A stretch of 7,654 nt of DNA from contig JAABSF010000113.1 in assembly GCA_011390535.1 (NCBI GenBank), positions 1 through 7,654 on the forward strand, written 5' to 3'. The stretch comes from Deltaproteobacteria bacterium. GTDB lineage: Bacteria; Myxococcota_A; Polyangia; HGW-17; SLPX01. Made by a program: the position numbers and the translations under genes. Below are positions 6,196-7,654 of the stretch, piece by piece. The first letter of the stretch is position 1. Every line of letters begins with the position of its first letter. The notes below the pieces were generated by a model. That model worked only from the letters and a program-made list of their open reading frames with translations, made no database searches and was not told where the DNA came from.

Positions 6196-7654
6196 ATGAC
6201 TACTAACTTAAACAAAAAGATTGCTGTTATCACAGGGTTATGGGTGTTTCTTTTGGTGGGTGGTGTTGCACGAGCCTGGACTGTCGACATGGAAATCGAG
6301 GTGGTCAAACACACGGTGACATACAACATCTGGGTCTGCAATGATCTAGGGGATGACAGCAGCGTATATGTTGACTTGTATTATAACTCCAGCTCCGCTC
6401 CGCCTACCTCTGGTGGTGTCGGGAACAAATATTGGACCACCAGCATCTCCTCCGGTCAATGCCGGCAATTTTTTCACACGAGGCTTTTTGTGCCGAATGG
6501 GAAATATCAGGCATGGGTACAAATAAACTCCCGGCCGGGTAATAACCAGGTACATATACACGGACCTGAAGAGTATAGGGTGGGGCCTGATCTTTTTATT
6601 TACTCGGCCGGCTATAAAAAAGATGGGGCATCACTGAAGTATACAGCTTTGGTGTGTAATATCGGTACCGATGTGGCTAAAAATTTTCGAGTAGGGTTTT
6701 ATTTCAATCTGCCCCCGTCGGAGTATCCGCATGGGCCTCCCGACGGCGTCTATTCAGATAAATTCAAATCTTTGGAAGAGCTGGATTATGACCACTGGTG
6801 GTGGTATCGGTGGATGCGCGTTCCTTGGCCGGTGTGTGAAGAGGTAGAGCACGACAGGCATAATACTCCTAACGGGGTTTATTGGTCGTGGGTGAAAGCC
6901 GATTCAGGACAGTTTGTGGTGGAGGCCAATGAGAATAATAATGTATGGGGGCCGATGTTTATCCACATGGCCAACCCGGATTTGGAGGTAGTGAAATTTG
7001 AGGCCCAGGCCAGGGAGAACCCTCCCTATACTGTAACTTACACGATAAGGGTCAGGAACAAAGGGGCGGCGACGGCTAAGGTCTTTTGGATAGATCTCTA
7101 TTACGACAGAAAACCGGTGGATGCTCCACAATTGGGAGAGCCCGGAGATCTCCAGATTCGAGTTGATAATCTAGGTGTAGGGCAGGAAATCGAGCATGAA
7201 GTGACTTGGCTTCCACCCCTCTTGGATGAGGAGAAACAGTGTGCGAATTATACATATGATTGCACCAAGGAGGAGTGCGCGCCTAACGAAAAGTGCTTAT
7301 GCGACCCTGAGGGAGAACCCTGTCTGACACCTTATTGGTCATATTATTCCTGGGTTCAGCTGGACTCTGATGAGTTTGTCACCGATCCTGATCGGTCGGA
7401 TAATTTAGATGGACCGCTGGAGCTGGTTTTTCCTCCGGGGTATGACGATCTGCCCGAAGGGTGTGAAGACAAGGACGGCGATGGTTTTGGTATCGGCAGA
7501 GATTGTGAAGGCCCTCAAGATTGTGACGACACTGATCCTGAAGTTTACCCAGGGGCCACTGAGCTTTGTAACGGGAAAGATAATGACTGCGATGATATAA
7601 TCGATGACTGCTGTCCTGATGTTTATTGCTGCGATGCCGATAATGATGGGTATG
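6196..7654 (+). CDS. Secreted CARDB-repeat protein with MopE-type metal-binding repeats (partial, 3' end outside window)
   Basis: This is the N-terminal 486 residues of an exported protein that I cannot assign to a named gene. Residues 1-27 look like a signal peptide: Lys7-Lys8, a hydrophobic core, then ARA as a probable cleavage site before Trp28. Three CARDB-like beta domains follow (about 31-130, 131-256 and 261-410). The second and third open with PDL and close with an element of the form SWV...DS...V...N. The third contains an inserted six-cysteine stretch (349-376). The second carries a tryptophan cluster (201-211). Residues 423-472 match the repeat of the Pfam family named for MopE (DKDGDGFG, DCDDTDPEVYPGATELCNGKDNDCDD), and a second unit starts at CCDADNDGY before the edge. 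Such Asp- and Cys-rich repeats are thought to bind metal ions, Ca2+ or Cu, outside the cytoplasm. ATG 6196 is the only plausible start: an in-frame TAA lies at 6160-6162, and an AAGGG lies about ten bases upstream. The gene is divergent from the membrane protein gene. Confidence 0.9.
   Translation, partial: MTTNLNKKIAVITGLWVFLLVGGVARAWTVDMEIEVVKHTVTYNIWVCNDLGDDSSVYVDLYYNSSSAPPTSGGVGNKYWTTSISSGQCRQFFHTRLFVPNGKYQAWVQINSRPGNNQVHIHGPEEYRVGPDLFIYSAGYKKDGASLKYTALVCNIGTDVAKNFRVGFYFNLPPSEYPHGPPDGVYSDKFKSLEELDYDHWWWYRWMRVPWPVCEEVEHDRHNTPNGVYWSWVKADSGQFVVEANENNNVWGPMFIHMANPDLEVVKFEAQARENPPYTVTYTIRVRNKGAATAKVFWIDLYYDRKPVDAPQLGEPGDLQIRVDNLGVGQEIEHEVTWLPPLLDEEKQCANYTYDCTKEECAPNEKCLCDPEGEPCLTPYWSYYSWVQLDSDEFVTDPDRSDNLDGPLELVFPPGYDDLPEGCEDKDGDGFGIGRDCEGPQDCDDTDPEVYPGATELCNGKDNDCDDIIDDCCPDVYCCDADNDGY

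Noticed and set aside
6129..6561. Two minus-strand open frames of about 70 codons over the start of the secreted protein gene
   Set aside because: The plus strand here encodes a clear signal peptide and CARDB-like domain; the minus-strand translations show no family features.

Overview
The window reads as chromosomal DNA of a Gram-negative bacterium. The best guess is a Desulfobacterota/deltaproteobacterium-like or related lineage. The guess rests on gene types only: a multi-PAS hybrid histidine kinase with a GGVAHDFNN H-box, a membrane-fused spermidine-synthase-like protein with a TPR tail, and a secreted CARDB plus MopE-type metal-binding protein. All three are frequent in those groups, but none is diagnostic. 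No RNA gene, CRISPR array, insertion sequence or phage gene was seen.

Layout. Positions 1-2397 (minus strand) hold the N-terminal 799 residues of a soluble hybrid sensor histidine kinase: three PAS domains, HisKA, HATPase_c and the start of a receiver domain, cut by the window edge. Positions 2470-5955 (minus) hold a complete 1161-residue protein with about 13 membrane segments in two homologous halves, a spermidine-synthase-like (SAM-fold) domain and about seven TPR repeats. The 72-base gap between these two genes shows no clear terminator. They run in the same direction, membrane protein first, so they could be co-transcribed. Positions 5956-6195 are a divergent intergenic region with an inverted repeat carrying two TTGACG arms. 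Positions 6196-7654 (plus) hold the first 486 residues of a secreted protein: signal peptide, three CARDB-like beta domains, one complete MopE-type Asp/Cys-rich repeat and the beginning of another, cut by the right edge.

How they may work together (inference). The membrane/SAM-fold/TPR protein and the kinase may form a small operon in which the TPR tail serves as a protein docking surface. The divergent secreted protein may or may not share regulation with them. The most notable points are specific residue changes. The visible part of the receiver has Asn where the phospho-accepting Asp is expected. The SAM-fold domain has Gln where classical aminopropyltransferases carry the catalytic acidic residue. 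Neither protein should therefore be assumed to have its textbook activity.
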